From Luscinia megarhynchos (taxonomy: Eukaryota; Chordata; Aves; Passeriformes; Turdidae), in contig JAPFBE010000070.1 of assembly GCA_034336665.1 (NCBI GenBank), forward strand, positions 124,001-188,000: DNA of 64,000 nucleotides, written 5' to 3'. Numbering within the stretch: the first letter of the stretch is position 1; the number at the start of each line of letters is the position of its first letter. The position numbers and the translations under genes are program-made. Below, piece by piece: positions 63,794 to 64,000 of the stretch. A model generated the notes under the pieces. The model made no database searches and was not told where the DNA came from. It was given only the letters and a program-made list of their open reading frames with translations.

Positions 63794-64000
63794 GTAGCGC
63801 CCCAGACCCCTCCCCAAATTCATTATCCTCACAGAGACCCCTCCCCAAATTCGTCCAGAAACCCCCTCCCCAAATTTATCCTCATCCAGGAACCCTCTCC
63901 CCAAATTTATCATCCTTACAGGGGAACCCTCCCCAAATTTATCCATCCTCACAGGGACCCCTCCCCAAATTCATCATCCTCACAGAGACCCCTCCCCAAA
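63794..64000. repeat. CCTCCCCAAATTCATCATCCTCA array after exon W
   Basis: A ~34-bp unit (AGACCCCTCCCCAAATTCAT, CATCCTCACAG) runs to the window end. TCCTCACAG|AG repeats an acceptor-like motif; whether it carries edge copies of the next exon cannot be judged from what is visible. Confidence 0.88.

Overview
The window holds the middle of one vertebrate gene on the + strand: RYR1, the skeletal-muscle ryanodine receptor (sarcoplasmic-reticulum Ca2+ release channel). Twenty-two exons can be placed and one more is a weak candidate. They run from the divergent-region-2/SPRY3 part through the acidic divergent region 3 into the bridging solenoid, stopping just before the second RyR-repeat (phosphorylation) domain. 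This is roughly residues 1300-2740 of a ~5000-residue protein, numbering from memory. The isoform call rests on the Glu/Asp-rich stretch after MIEPRVF, on [13 protein letters not shown] in SPRY3, and on exon boundaries that match the known RYR1 order. The organism is most likely a bird: GC-rich, CpG-rich exons sit among introns made almost wholly of tandem repeats, as reported for avian dot microchromosomes. This is inference; nothing in the window proves the species. The window begins and ends inside introns, and no other gene, RNA gene or transposon was recognised.

Coding sequence is only about 4.6 kb of 64 kb. Nearly every long intron is a tandem array with its own private unit: 10-bp TCCCAGTCCA at 1-1740, 11-bp AAAAATATCCC at 5.4-9.7 kb, GGGATCCCCAAAAT at 12.1-14 kb, a ~20-bp AG|GTGAG unit at 16.3-17.5 kb, TTCTA at 17.9-18.5 kb, CACACCTGGGTA at 19-21 kb, an AT-rich TAATAAAA island at 27.4-29.5 kb, GGGAAT at 51.4-52.5 kb, and an 18-bp unit at 58.9-61.1 kb. 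Only three introns (72, 76 and 82 bp) are compact and repeat-free.

The striking feature is that many arrays include the edge of the adjoining exon together with its splice site. Arrays upstream of an exon repeat the acceptor plus the first ~25-60 exon bases, with the complete exon last. Arrays downstream repeat the last ~25-60 exon bases plus the donor, with the complete exon first. I count about 150 such exon-edge copies around 16 exons. The largest array (21.0-24.4 kb, 21 copies) shows a four-unit higher-order repeat of ~640 bp. This could be real replication-driven expansion of RYR1 introns or partly an assembly artefact. Single-base indels in most multi-copy exons point to noisy consensus sequence, while the higher-order structure and the different unit in each intron argue for genuine tandem duplication.

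Eight exons (B, C, E, F, L, S, V, W in the labels used here) are intact in frame. The other identified exons keep clear RyR1 identity and splice sites but carry small indels. Long open frames elsewhere on either strand are by-products of stop-free repeat units.
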